DNA of 64,000 nucleotides from Salminus brasiliensis (Eukaryota; Chordata; Actinopteri; Characiformes; Bryconidae), in assembly GCF_030463535.1 (NCBI RefSeq), contig NC_132878.1, positions 39,276,054 to 39,340,053 of the forward strand, in the 5' to 3' direction. A model generated the notes under the pieces. The model had not been told where the DNA came from. It was given only the letters and a program-made list of their open reading frames with translations, and made no database searches. The translations under genes and the position numbers were made by a program. Shown here one piece after another: positions 33,604 to 46,000 of the stretch. Position 1 is the stretch's first letter; every line of letters starts with the position of its first letter.

Positions 33604-36600
33604 AGTGGGAAATGCTTGTGTTCTGTGGAAACTCATCACAACAGTGGAGTTTGAATGACTGCTATCATATTGTAGCTTGACACAAAGGAAGTTAATAGTG
33701 AATGAAAGATGCTGAAAGAGTGTAAACCCAGCTGGCTGCTTCATATTGCATATGGTGAGGATGTGCGCGGCTTACAGATGATTAAATCGCTGTCAGAAAC
33801 AAAAGGCACATCCAGAGATTATACACAATATACAGCCACGCAGGAGAAACCCATTCATTGGTAGCTCATAAACAGAAGAACCCTGAAAAAAGTGAGGTGT
33901 CTGAAAGTGTCTGTACACATCTCAGACAGTCATTAGGGAATTCTGTATTTGCTGGTAGAAGCTGAGGGTGGGATCATATGTTCCATGGGATTGTTTGTGG
34001 GATATCATGTACTGTAATCTGTACATTAAAGAGGGATCTTGATCAAAAGAATTTTAGTTAACATAAGTTTTTACACTAATTCAAGAACCAGAAGAGTTCA
34101 ATGCCTCCAAAAGTTACTGAAGTTGAATTAAAGTTATTACAAGAAAATAATTTTTCTATAAAAAAAAAATATTTTTTTTTAATATGCTGTCTAATGCCTT
34201 ATTGTTTTATGGTTGTCGTTGGCCTAAAATAATTTTTAGCACACAAGGCGAATATTATTTACTATATTACCATCAACACTACATCCAGAAACCCATTAGT
34301 AATGTATCACCACCACTGTAAAGAAATCATAGGGGCTAGTTTTCTCCACAGTAGGGGTGTCGTGATCTGATCCAGGCTTTTAAGGTTCCAAATCCATCTG
34401 GCACCAGTAATAGACACAATCCTCAGCTGCTGCAGACAAAGAGTGCTGCTGCAGAGTTCATCTGTGACATTATTTCGCTGAGCAAAACACATGAGCTTTA
34501 TTTGAGCTGATAAGTACAGCGACATTATCAGTTAGCAGCCTAAACAAAAGCTACTGCTGGATTCTAATTCTAACTTTCCATTCCATCTTAAATATCGCAG
34601 CGCTTACAGTGTGGACATTTCAACAGCAGAGCGTAACTGCTGCATTGTTTAAGGTGGAACGGAAAGTTCGGTGGAAGAGGAGTCAGTTAGTTAGTTAATC
34701 TATCAGAAGAAGAGGATTAAAACTCTTCATTCCTCCAGAAAATGTCTGTCTAATTTTCAGCCGTTTTTGCAGGCGCTGCTAAAACCACCCAGTTTGGTTG
34801 TAGTTGTGTAATGTTGAAAATCTTCATTTACTGTATAAGTTATAAATTATATGGTGGTAATGCTCTGTTCTACCATACTTCCTTCTTTGGTTCTAAACCA
34901 CCTTTGAATGGCGCACTTAGAACTGAGTGATCAGACTGCAGAGTTGTAAAGGAGCTGGGAGATGAATGGTCAGGTAGGTCAGTCAACACTTTTGCAAGTT
35001 GCTTCAAACTGAGGAAATCAGGCTGGAATTTAGTCTGATTTATAGAAACTGCTACTAAAATACAGTGATATTACTGTTGTTTACTGTATATTAGCACATC
35101 TCACCTAAACTGGAGGACTGTGTTATTTATAGAAACACAAAGATCGGATCAGGGGGTAAAAAAAACTTAATTGGGACACCCTACTCTACAGGCCACCATT
35201 TCATATAAACCCTCCCTGAATGGCTCCTCGACTGATTGAATTATGCAGAAAGCCTGAAGCATCAGTAGAATTCCCTTTTCAAAGCCTCAGCAACCTAAAC
35301 GAAAAAAGTGTTTTCACCCTTTCTGCTAATCCAACATCAAACATGTAGCTCTTAATAAAAGCCCTGTTTTTCAGTTGTTCTCTAGTTTTGCTGCAAAGTC
35401 AAGGCATTTTCATCCAGTGCACACACACAAACACATGCACGCTCTAGACCTCGAGACTTCTTACACCAATTCACACACAACATTCTATACCCTCTTTCTT
35501 CTCTTATCCTGTTTATCCTTCTCTCCTCAAGCCTTCATTCTTGCTCATGAAGAGAAGCACTGGCTTCCTGTATGCATGTGCTTGTGTGTGTATCTGTGTG
35601 TGTGTTTTAGTGTGTGTGTGTGTGTGTGTGGTGCTGGCTATGCCTGTCCAAAGGCTGAGCAGGCAAACAAAGGAGCATTGACACACTGTTCTGATTAAAA
35701 CGTTTGAGTTCCACACCCACGGGGAAACACAGCCCCAGGCCCTGACCTCCCGTCAGAGTGGGCTCTCAGGCCAGAGACTCTAAACCCTGCTCAAGACTAT
35801 CCTCTTAGCCTCTGCACACACCTACACACATTAGGCTCTCTCTCTCTCTCCCTGCTCTCACTTGCTCTTTCTCTCTCTCTCTCTCTTTCTCTCTCCCTGT
35901 CACACACACAGCGTAGTCACAGGCGTTGAAACACTCTTTTGTTCTCTCACTCTTGACAGAACTCGAGAGTCAGATTGCATTATCACTGTTCTTTTGCTCC
36001 CTTTTTCTCTTTCCAGCTAAATTTTTATCCAAGCCAGCACAGCAATGTCTTGCAAAGCGCGAAAGGCCCTCATTTTGTTCCCAGCCTCGCACATAAGCAT
36101 CAACAAAAGGCCCATGGAGAACAAGGGCTACAATCAATATTACATGCACCATATGCCTGCTCTCCCGTTTTTTTCTCTAGACATTTGTCACTGAACCCCA
36201 CATGGGCCTAGCTCTGCATATTCATCTCCGAAACCCAGACGTCATGTGTCATCTCCAACCTGCATTATTGATGAAGTATATCCAAATGTCTTTTTCAAAC
36301 AGACCTAAGATTCATTTGAATGTGTTCTATACTTCAGGCTTGAACTGCTCGAAAAGGGTCCAATTACGATGTTTGGGGGGGGGGTATCTGGTCCACCCCC
36401 ACTACAGTTTTTTTGTTTTATAGCTCGAAACTTACATAATCAGTCAAATATTTCATGTTTAGCAGGCTGAAGAGTCTACACAGGTTACCATGAGCAAAAT
36501 AACCAGCACCAGTGATGTGAGCTGTCCCATGTCCATGCATTACTACTATTACTATTTGGACAAAAGTATTGGGACACCTGCTCTTTCATTGTTTCTGCTG

Positions 36601-36943
36601 AAATCAGGGGTGTTAAAAAAGAGTTTCTCCTGCTTTTGTTGGAGTAATTGTCTCTACTGTCCGGTTATAAACTCTTTCTACTAGATTTTGGGGAAGCATT
36701 GCTGTGAGGATTTGCTTGCATTCAGCAACAAGAGAGTTAGGGAGGTCAGGATGTTGAAATATCAGCACCTTACCTCATCCCCAACTCATCCCAAAAGCAC
36801 CATCATTTCAGAGAGCTCAGAGCTGGGGGGCTTTATACCCCTCTAACTTATGCCTGGCATTAGGCATGGTGCCAATAAGTTCATATTTATCTACTCCAGA
36901 GAGTCCTATTCTATTAGCAGTACTTCTCTACAGGGACTAGACA

Positions 36944-37003
<60 letters not shown>

Positions 37004-40000
37004 GAGCATTTGCACATCTGTGTCAGCAATGGGTGCAAGTTAAAGTAGCTGAATGCATTCATTAGAAGGGGTGTCCACAAACTAAATAGAATTTGCAGCC
37101 TATTACTACAGCTCACCGTCTGTTCTGAAACTCATGGCTGACATTCTATGTCAAGTTCTCGTTTCAAAATGAAAAACATGGAGCACAGGAGATTTAAAGA
37201 AGACAAAGGTAGCTTTGAGCACCATATGGCTACTATGATCAAGCTGTTACATTGCTGTGGGATTTAGCATCTGTTGGTTCAGTTGGTTGAACTCTTCACA
37301 CAATCTCTCTAGTGGTGGGGACATACTGTATCATACATCAGTATTTGGCCAGTCACACTTCTGATAGGTCGGTCTTTGTAATACATCATATTCAGTTTGA
37401 AATGAAACTCTAAGGTTAAGGGGCACATGTACAGTTATGATGGGTGAGCTGTAAAGAAATGCAGTGCTCCTTGAACGTAGTCTCCATCTATCCTTCAGGT
37501 GACTAATAGAAGTTGTCCAGTTTTTGCCCAGCTGTCTCTTGGCCAATGGTGTCACTGCATAAAAAGAAAGTACATTAAAGCTCTAGGGTAGATTTTGAAT
37601 GTGGCATTTGGAGTCTGTTGCTGTTATTTCTTAACATGACTGCCAAAGAAGTGCTGATGCCAGTAAAGCAGGCCATTAAGGGCCTGGAAAATCATTGAGC
37701 TTAGCAATAGAAACATACCATGGAAAATCACCATTGTTTATAGAAATTAAATTCATTGTATATGATTCACATCAGTTATTGAAAATAGCTGGGATATTTA
37801 ACAATTCAGATGTAAACAAAGTCACCCCAAGTGATCTGGTGTGGATTGGGTCATTCAAAAGAAACACACAGACAGTTGCACAGTTCATGTCTTTTATAGA
37901 GCACATTAAGAAAACATCTATAGTGCAGGCTAGAAAAAGTAAGTGACCCCTCTGCGTTTATGAGGTTTTGGCAAAAGGTGTATTAACTAAGGAGATAAGA
38001 TTGGAAGTGTGGGTTTTGCAGGTGCTTTGCCCGTTAAATTAAGGCACACGAAGCCTAGTGACTGACAAAGCTGTTCTGAAGAAAGAACTTCAGTGTGGTA
38101 GGTCAGTCTAAATCATGCCTCAATGCAAACAACTTTGTCTACAAAAGGCTACAAACACATTGCTAATTACCTAGGTTTACATCAATCTATGGTCAGACAA
38201 ACTGTCTGTAAATAGAGAAGGCCTCTAGGAGTGGATGCCCTGTTAAAATCACTACTATAGCACAACAGGCAATCCTGAAAACCTGTCAAATAATCCTCTT
38301 CCCAACTGTGAAGCATAGTAGAGGGAGCATCATGGTTTGGGCCTGCTTTGCTGCCTCTGGGCCTAAATGCCTTGTAATCATTGAGATAACAATGAATTCA
38401 AACGGTGTAGCCAAACATTTTACAGGAGAATGTAAGGCAACAATCCATGACCTCATGCTGAAGAGACATTGGGCACTGACTCAAAGCACACAAGTAAACC
38501 AATTGTTTTTAAAGAATGGTCAAGTTCTGACCGCAACCCCATCAGAAATACTGATGATTTGAAACACATTTGCATGGAGGTGATCGGTGCTCAGGGGGAT
38601 CTACAGGTTAATAAATTGAAGAGTTCACTTACTTTTTCTAGCCTGCACTGTGGAGGCTTACTCAATGTGCTCAATAAAAGACAAGAACAGCAAAACTGTT
38701 TGTAATTGGTTTAGTTTCTCAGATTGTGTTTGTCTATAATTGTGAGTTAGATAATGATCAGGCCATGTTTTATTAGCTATCCAGGTCATTCCAAAGTGTT
38801 CCCTTACTTTTTACTCTAGCAACTTTTTGGATTGTATCTGTACTACTTGCTAAGTGGAAACATCAGTACTGGTAGGCCCCAAAATAGCGGCAGCTATAGA
38901 GCATGAGACAGTGAGTGAGTGAGTTATGAAGACTCATAATTCTAGCTTGAAATAAGCACAGAGGGTTCATCACATGATGCAAACCTCTGGTAAGCATGAG
39001 GAACTGACAGACTACGCTACAGTAAGTGTGGTGGCATGGGCATGTGTGTCTAGCTCACTTGTCTCTCTTTACGATGTGACTGCCGCCGGCGGAAGGACAA
39101 ACTGTGAAGTGCACAGAGGCATCGTAACTGCTCAGATCCAACACAGTCTCAGTGGATGGCACTTCACAACACTTAACACATTGCTAAAGCAAGTGGGGAT
39201 TTTTTGCAGGGCAGTGTTCTTCAGTAGAACACTGAGGGTGTATTTCACCTGTTGAAGACAGGAATGCAGAGATTGCAGAGAAAATTGGCAGTGTTCTTGA
39301 ATTTTTTTTACAGTGGAAAAAGCAATAATATCTGCTATGGTAGTTTATCTGGTGCTATCTGGTGTCAGTCATAAGAGAACTCAACCCCCTCTCTCAGTGA
39401 TCATCAGTTCATCATCAGATGTTAATTAGGCATCCACATTCTTAGATGGGCAACGCTTAGGTATCAAAAATGAATCAACCTGTTCATATTAATAGACCCT
39501 ACTTACCCTGATCAGCCATAACATTATACCATACCATCTGTCTGTAATATCAAGTACATCCCCTTTTGCTGCCACAATAGATCTGACATTTTGAGGTATA
39601 AACTTCAGGTATAAGGTATAAGACCTCTGAAGGCATCCTGTAAGTTGTGAGATGGGGCCTCCATGGATCGCATCAATGAGTCCTTGGTGCCCATGACCCT
39701 GCCAATTCACAGGTTGTACTTTCTTGGAGCACTTGTAGTAAGTTTTGACCACTGCATTCTAGAAAAACCCCACAAGACCAGCCTGATGTTTTGCAGATGC
39801 TCTGACCCAGTCAGTCGTCTAGCCATCCCAATTTGGCTCTTGTAAAAGTGTCTCAGATCCTTACACTTGCCCATTTTTCCTGCTTTTCACACATCACTTT
39901 AAGAACTGACTGCTCAGGGGCTCAGAGTGGTTCAACAGTCTGACAGTCTGTTGTGCTGCCACTATGGCCCGGGGGTCACAAATGTGAATCCTGAGCCATG

Positions 40001-43000
40001 CCGCTTTGCCATCAGTGCCAGGAGTCCAAAGTGCTCTCTCCAGGTTGGTAGATGGCACTCTTTTCTCTCATCATTCTTAAAGCAATGTTGGTCGACATAG
40101 GCATCATTTAGCTGGTGTGGCAGAGCTGGGGATCTGGTGCTGTCCTCTTGGCATGTCGGCTGCCAGGCAATGCAGCATCGATGGCAGTTGGAAAAGAGGC
40201 AGAGTTAAGAACGAGACAATCCCCCCAAAAACTGACTGTTTACCTGCTGCCTAATATATCCCACCCCTCAAAGATTCTTGTCACTGCACCTGTCAGTGGT
40301 TTTAATGCTATGGCTGGTGGGACAACAGAGCTTTGAGGACCGATTCTTGTGTGCCAGGAAATTTTGTGGCAGAAATCACAGTCAGTCCAAAAACAAGTGA
40401 CCTTGCAAAGATTTTATTTATAATTGCAAAGAAGACACACCTCCCCCATAACTGTGTGAACTGCCAGCTTCCAGCTTGGGTTTGGAATTTTTTAAATGAG
40501 ACTCCATTCAGCTTGCCTTTTGCAAATGATCTGCCTCCTACAGAAAGCTCATATCTGCAGAAACATTTGTCATAAGGTGAAGAAGTGTTTCCTCACTTTC
40601 TTCCTTCCCTTCCCAGAATTTTTACTGCAAGTTAATAAGTGATGGTTCAGTCATATTAGGGCTGTCAGTTACATGTCTGCTATTAGAAATGGAAAGACCA
40701 AGCTAATATTTAAGAAAATGTTACCTAATTATGAGTTTAATGTCATATGTAAACCGTGTTAGAATCATACCTGGGAAAAGTTAAAATATATATATATATA
40801 ATATAAATGTATTAATTGTTTGAAAACCAATGTATTTACACTCACACCCACATATTTACCTTACAGAAGTTTTGCCCACCTAGTCACTCATAAGAAGTGT
40901 TTCACCCCAGGTTGCTGTTCAAATGAGGCACAGAAGGGTAGTCAATAAGAAGAGAGCTTATTGACATACATCAGTCTTAAAGACAAAGGCTTTTAAAAAC
41001 AAAACCCACCTGTTAAATGTCAAGGGACAAGTGGGGTTAGAAAATGGTCATGTATTTAGTACCTAAACCCACACTGATGTTAAAAGTGAAGCATATGAAA
41101 CAAGTTTAAACTGAAGCAAGACACAGTAGGATGTGCAATATGGCATATTCCAACCCACACAGCAATCGTCTTTAAGTCTGACCAACCAGAGACACATTTG
41201 ACCACCCAGTTTAAACGCATGAGGCACAGCTCTTATCAGGACACAGTCTAGATACTAGTCGCATGAAGTGATCAGGTGTAAACGGAATCAACATTTCTGA
41301 AGCAGGCTTCAGAGTTTATTGTCATGTGCACAGCAGCACTGGGGGTCCCAGTGCGAACAGTTCTTGTGCTGGATGTGCGGCTGCAAATTCTGACTGACCG
41401 GGGTCTGTCCGTCAGGAAGTTCAGCACCCAGTTGCAGAGACTGGGTGTCAGTTCAGGGGTGAGGTGCTTTTCTGCCAGTTTGGTTGGAATGACCGTGTTG
41501 AATCCTGAGCTGTAGTCAATGAACAGCATTCTCACATACTCCAGATGTGTGAGGGCTGTGTGAATGGCAATATGGATGAGAGTAGATTCAGAATTGTTTA
41601 TGCAAGCAGACTAGACTCATCCCATTGGCTACTGACACAAACAACTCAGACCACGCACATATACACACCGCACCACAGACAGAGCGAACACAGAGCATGC
41701 ACACACCAGCCAGGTGACCACCAGCTTTTTATTTCATATGGACAAATCTGGACATAGAGCCACAGACAGTAAGTGTACACACTGCAGACAGTGTGAATGT
41801 GTGCACATGAGCGAAGCAACAGCAGCAGCAGCGCTTATCTAAAGAATTCACGCGCTGTGCCAAAAACATTCCCATCACAAGCCATCTGTCCTTCATATGC
41901 TTGATGTCTTACACTCCCCCTCCCCACACAGGACTTTGCTTCTTAATTTATCTCCCTGTGGAGCTTTAGCTCTGTGACTATGAATCTACACTCAGTGAGA
42001 GCACAAACCTTACATTATACATTTACATTTATGGGATTTTGTGTATAATAGGATCCTTCAAAATCCTCTGTAATGATGTTCTAATCATCTGCAGCTGATT
42101 CTCATTGCATGGCATGTCACCCATGATCAGATGCTAGCCAGGCAAGCCACAATGCGACTTACATTTACATTTAAGGCATTTAGCAGACGCTCTTATCCAG
42201 AGCGACTAACAAAGTGCTTTGCAATTTACTTAAGAAAAACCTCAGCTAGTTTGAATAGACTAAAATTCAAAGATACCTCTAAGTTTAGACACTACTAAAC
42301 ACAAGTTAGTAAGGAGATCACTCTGCTATTCACCCAAGTATTCTTGGAAGAGGAGGGTCTTCAGTCTGGGTTTGAAGACAGCAAGCGTTGCACTCGGCCG
42401 TTCGGACACCCAGGGGAAGCTCGTTCCACCACTTCGGTGCAGGACAGAAAAAAGCCTGGACGCTTGTCTTCCATGAATTTTGAGGGATGGCGGGTCGAGC
42501 CATCTGCCGTGCAGATCGGCTTTTGACCATTGCCATCAAGTATGGAGGGGCTGGTCCGTTCTGGGCTTTGTAGGCCAGCGTCAGGGTTTTTAATCTGATG
42601 CAGGCAGCAGCTACAGGAAGCCAGTGAAGAGAATGCAGCAGTGGAGTGACATGGCTGAATATAGAAACATTGAAGACGACCTGTGCCGCTGCATTCTGGG
42701 TAAGTTGCAGGGGTTGGATGGTGCAACCCTGAGTGTCAGAAAGTGGGAAGGAAAGCACTAGCTTTACAGAGGTTGGGGGACCCATGAGAGGATATTACAT
42801 TGCCATAAGGGCGAACAGAGAGAGAAACGAGAAGAGGGCCCAAGACAGACTCTTGTGGGTTACCAGAAGAGACTGCAGTGGGCTGAATGTGGATCTCCTT
42901 CATGTTACTTAATAAGAGCACCTCTTCATATAGGACTCCAGCCACTTTCTTACCGAGCCAGTGATTTTACGCTTGGCAAGGACATGGAGAAGGATCTTCT

Positions 43001-46000
43001 GATTAACTGTGTCTAAGGCTGCAGAGTCAAGGAGGTCAGGTCTGAGGTCAGGTCTGATGAAAGTCGGCTGCATGGAGCTTGCTATGAGGGCGGTTTCTGT
43101 AGAATGCCCTGGACTGGATGGGATCTTGGAGCTGGCTCTGAGCGAGAAAAAGAAGTATGTGATTGGCAACATCACATTCAAGGCAGAAAGAAGATATACG
43201 GGTCAGCTGCTGCTTATGTTGGAGTTGGCCATCGGTCACAACTGTGTAGTTGGGTCGAGGCAATCAATTGCTTGTTTTTTTACATGCAATGCATTGGTTG
43301 GTGAACTATTCATAACCCAGCAATGACAATTAAGTGTGTAACACCTCCAGGAACAACAACTGGTACACCTGATACACTCATCCCAGAACAACATGAGCTA
43401 CCATACCTCTACATTGTCAGTGCTTAGCTTGGTCCACTGCCCAAATCTGCCTGAAATCAAGTCATTGGTGTTTCTATAGTGGTCTTTATTACATGGTCAG
43501 ATGGGGTAGGTATGCCTGATAAGCAGACCAATGAGTGTATCTATGATGTAGATGGCTGTAAATATATGTAAATAATGGTGTTTAGTGTTTAGGGCTATGT
43601 GTCTTTGTTGAGTAAGAGAATCTCCATTAACCAGAGGAGGCTTTACTGCCTTGAACAGTCTACAAGTGTGTGCGACGGAGAGAGAGAGAGCGAGAGTCAG
43701 AGGAACTGCTGACAAAATTGTTCTACAGCTGAAAGTCGCCTCTCGACACTGGCCTTGTTTTCAACTTTACTCTCTCCACTCGGACACGCTCACACACCAA
43801 CAAGCTGCGGTAGTTATGCTGTCTATCTGGTCTCCTTGCTTTCAACTGTGAAGACTTACGTACAGATAAAGCACTAAACAGACCCTTCCTACACTGGAGA
43901 CAGAGACAGAGAGACTTCGCAAGAGAAAGACGGGGAAAGGAAGACGGACAGAGAGTGAAGAAGAGAGAGAGAGAAAAAACAGAGCAAGGATAAGGGCGAG
44001 AGACAAAAAGCAAGAGTGCAGTTTACCTGAGTTTAAGTGCCTAAGTGGTATTGTAGAAGACCTCTGGCCTCTCTGTCAGGTGAAAACACACACACACGAC
44101 GAGAACAAAAAAACAAAAGTATTGGGACACCTGCTTATTCATGCTTTTGCTGGAGCAGCTGTCTCTACTGTCCAGCTTTCTACTAGATTTTGGAGAAGGA
44201 TTGCTGTGAGGATTTGATTGATGATCACCAGCCCACCTCATCCCAAACTCCCTAGCCCATCCCAAAAGTATTGGATACAGTATTGGCAGAGTCCCACTGC
44301 TCCCCAGCTCAATGCTGGTGGGCTTTATACCCCTCTAACCCACGCCTGGCATTAGACATGGTGCCAATAGGTCCCTGTTTACCTGCTCCTAGAGTCCTAT
44401 TCTATTGGCAGTACTTCATCTGGATTTGATCAGAAACCTAGCCTACAGACCTCGATCTGCAACATGCTGCACAGTATATTTACTATACTGCTCAATGTTT
44501 AGATCCTACGCCACAAAGGTGTGTGAACATCTCCAATTCACCAAGATCCACCCCAAAACCTGCTGCTAGTATCAGTGGTTGTAGTCCAGGATTGCTGATC
44601 ATCTTTCAGCTCAGGTGGTTGATCGCCAATAGCGATCGAGGACAGGGCTTGATGCAACGTTAACTTTTGCACTTAAGATGTTTCTCAAGATGAACTGCAC
44701 TTCACTTTCTGGTTTCAACCACATTTAAAATGCTGTCAGACTCTGAGCACCAGCTGCTAGAGCCCACACATTCCTGTTTGCTGTGAGGTTAGTGGTGCTT
44801 GTTAGCTGTGCTGTGTTCTGACGCTTACTCTACTAGGTCGAGTGATGTACTCTTAAGCAGGGTATCCATCTTTTCACCATTCTACAGATAGGGGATGTCC
44901 TAATTGGACAATTTCTCAAAGGGATTTTAATTTCCAGTCAGGTTTAACATGTGAAGGTTAAACAGGTAGGAGAAGGTAGTGTTAGGAGTCTTGTCCAATG
45001 ACTCTTGTTGGTGTAGGGTGTTGTGCTTGCCTGGTAATTGAAGCAGGCAGTGTTGTTACCCACTACACTATTCTTTAACATAGCCGCATCTCTCAGTTCT
45101 AGCTTGGTATTATCTCACAAGTTGTCCATTTTTTAACATCAGAACAAAAGCAGAATTACATATTTAACCAACAAAATATCATATTTAGAGTTTTTTTAAC
45201 CTTATTACAGCTTTTATTCTTTTTTCTTCCTCAGAAAAGTTCCACAGAGGTTTTCTCTTCTCACTATCCAAGTGATCCCAAGCACATTCAGTGATGTTGT
45301 GGTCTGGACTCTGAGGCAGTCAGTTCATTGGTTTGAGAAAAAACAGCAACTTCAGCAAATCCTTCGTTTAGACAATTAGGAGTCCAGTTTTCTCTGTATC
45401 TATTCCAACTTCACTTCTGGAAACTCCTGTTTTTTCACTTACTTTTTTTTTACCTTGTAATGGAATTGGATCATCTTATATCTAATCTCCTCTCATCCTC
45501 TGGTGTGGCAGTGTGAGCAGGCCAGGAATTCCCCTGCTGCTGGGGTAGATGCTCCAAACACCAGGTCTAGTCTACAGACTAACAAACTGAGCAAATCAGC
45601 AGAGAGTCACTGTTAGTTATCATCCATCTGTCATAGTCGCACATGCCAAAAAGACCCCCCCCCCCCTCCCACACACACACACACAAGTGTATGCGGGCCT
45701 AGAAGCCTGCCATGCGCCTGCTCAGCTGAATACAGAGCTCAGTTTTTAATGGCTAAATGTGTCATTGTTTGGTATATTGACATGAGAGTGTTGACAAAAA
45801 AAGGAGTAAGAATAGCCTGACAGACGAGAGGTGGTTTCTAGGCAACCACTAGCACATTTTGAGGGATTTGGGTTAATGATATTCTCCCTTTCTCTCTCCC
45901 CTCGTTCTCTCGCTCTCTCCTCTGTCACTCTCTCTCAGTCAGCTGGGAAATGTCCAGATCTACACCTTATCTCCATAGAAACTCCATACATATATGCCTT

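Noticed and set aside
42344..42526. Plus-strand open frame in the L2-like LINE
   Set aside because: Antisense of the LINE reverse-transcriptase C-terminus, which is clearly readable on the minus strand.
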